A stretch of 22,162 nucleotides of DNA, taken from the NCBI GenBank assembly GCA_023416335.1, contig JAEZHY010000050.1, forward strand, positions 1-22,162, in the 5' to 3' direction. A program made the position numbers and the translations under genes. Below the pieces are notes generated by a model. That model was given only the letters and a program-made list of their open reading frames with translations. It was not told where the DNA came from and searched no databases. This document shows positions 21,694 through 22,162 of the stretch, in pieces; position 1 is the first letter of the stretch, and each line of letters starts with the position of its first letter. Origin of the DNA: Pseudomonadota bacterium. Its GTDB lineage: Bacteria > Desulfobacterota > Syntrophobacteria > Syntrophobacterales > Syntrophobacteraceae.

Positions 21694-22162
21694 ATGCTGT
21701 TCAAGAAGGCCTCTATTTTACTATTCGCCCTTTCCTTGTCGGCTCTTTGGGCCGCAACGCCCCCGTTGCGGGCTGAATCCGGAGCGACAGCCCAAGTGAG
21801 GGCGGTTCTCGAAAAGGCCATGGAGATCCAAACAAAACCCGAACTCCAGGGAGTCGAACATCGCAAGGAAAGGTCCGTCCAGGTCAGGAAACTGATCGCC
21901 GAGAATTTCCTCTCCGCGGAAATGGCAAGAGAGACGCTCCACGACCAGTGGGACAAGCTCAATGCCAAGCAGCGCGAACAGTACCAGGAACTCTTCTCCG
22001 GGCTTTTTCAGGACTCCTATACCAGGATGGTTCTGAATTTCCTGAAGCAGGAAACCGTCGAATACCCCGAAGAAGCACCGGAAGGCAAATACGTAAAAGT
22101 GAAGACCGTAATAATGCGCACAAACGAGCACATTCCGGTCGAATACATAGTCGAGCAGAAGG
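21694..22162 (+). CDS. MlaC/Ttg2D/HpnM-like periplasmic lipid-binding protein, 5' part
   Basis: The first 156 residues of an exported protein; the frame is still open at the window end. The signal peptide (LFKKASILLFALSLSALWA, likely cleavage after LRA) is followed by the helix-rich start of the MlaC/toluene-tolerance family: VRAVLEKAMEIQ, then RRLI-like RKLIAENFLSAEMARETL, WDKLNAKQREQYQELFSGLFQDSY, and the strand KYVKVKTVIMR. Known members carry phospholipids across the periplasm (MlaC) or belong to hopanoid loci (HpnM). AGGAG lies 9 bases before the ATG, and only three bases separate it from the stop of the HpnN-like gene, so the two are almost certainly co-transcribed. Here it probably receives lipid from or hands lipid to that transporter; this is inference. 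Full MlaC proteins are about 200 residues, so roughly a quarter is missing. Confidence 0.88.
   Translation, partial: MLFKKASILLFALSLSALWAATPPLRAESGATAQVRAVLEKAMEIQTKPELQGVEHRKERSVQVRKLIAENFLSAEMARETLHDQWDKLNAKQREQYQELFSGLFQDSYTRMVLNFLKQETVEYPEEAPEGKYVKVKTVIMRTNEHIPVEYIVEQK

Overview
The window looks like a chromosomal stretch of a Gram-negative bacterium. Six of its genes concern the envelope: two TolC-type outer-membrane factors, an EmrA/EmrB pump, an HpnN-like lipid transporter and an MlaC/HpnM-like lipid-binding protein. The gene set (hopanoid-type glycosyltransferase HpnI, HpnN- and HpnM-like proteins, a secreted papain-like peptidase with 'GAKWxVDG...GWxxP' repeats) and a GC content that looks to be in the mid-fifties suggest a deltaproteobacterium (Desulfobacterota, possibly Syntrophobacter-like). 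That placement is inference from gene content. No rRNA, tRNA, IS element, integrase or CRISPR array is visible.

Layout. (1) 3-1830, plus strand: two half-size EamA/SMR-type membrane proteins (the first cut by the window edge), then an HpnI-type glycosyltransferase. (2) 2046-4746, plus: a secreted papain-family cysteine peptidase with a long modular tail, followed by a secreted chagasin-family (I42) inhibitor of such peptidases. (3) 4747-5046: a 300-bp convergent gap with a perfect 11-bp hairpin, a 23-nt direct repeat and a terminator-like hairpin. (4) 5047-7971, minus: an ABC-F ATPase then a LysR regulator. (5) 7972-14307, plus: a tight run of HAD phosphatase, TolC-like factor, EmrA adaptor, EmrB permease and M24 peptidase, preceded by a leader with short overlapping ORFs. 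(6) 14454-15263, plus: two small unknown genes, one resembling a degenerate PD-(D/E)XK fold, ending in a long hairpin. (7) 15297-17179, minus: a ChbG/HpnK-family deacetylase overlapping a polyprenyl-phosphate-type GT2 glycosyltransferase. (8) 17466-22162, plus: a second TolC-like factor, an HpnN-like MMPL/RND transporter and an MlaC/HpnM-like protein cut by the window end.

How the parts may work together. Regions 1, 7 and 8 hold the steps needed to attach an amino sugar to a lipid and move that lipid across the envelope: glycosyltransferases (HpnI, GT2), a sugar N-deacetylase, an ArnE/ArnF-like half-transporter pair, and a lipid exporter with a periplasmic lipid carrier. Whether the lipid is a hopanoid (HpnI/HpnK/HpnN/HpnM reading) or a polyprenyl phosphate feeding lipid A (ArnC/ArnD or FlmF2/NaxD reading) cannot be settled here; no squalene-hopene cyclase is in the window. 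Region 2 looks like a secreted protease with its own safety inhibitor. Region 5 is a complete tripartite efflux set bracketed by two soluble enzymes.
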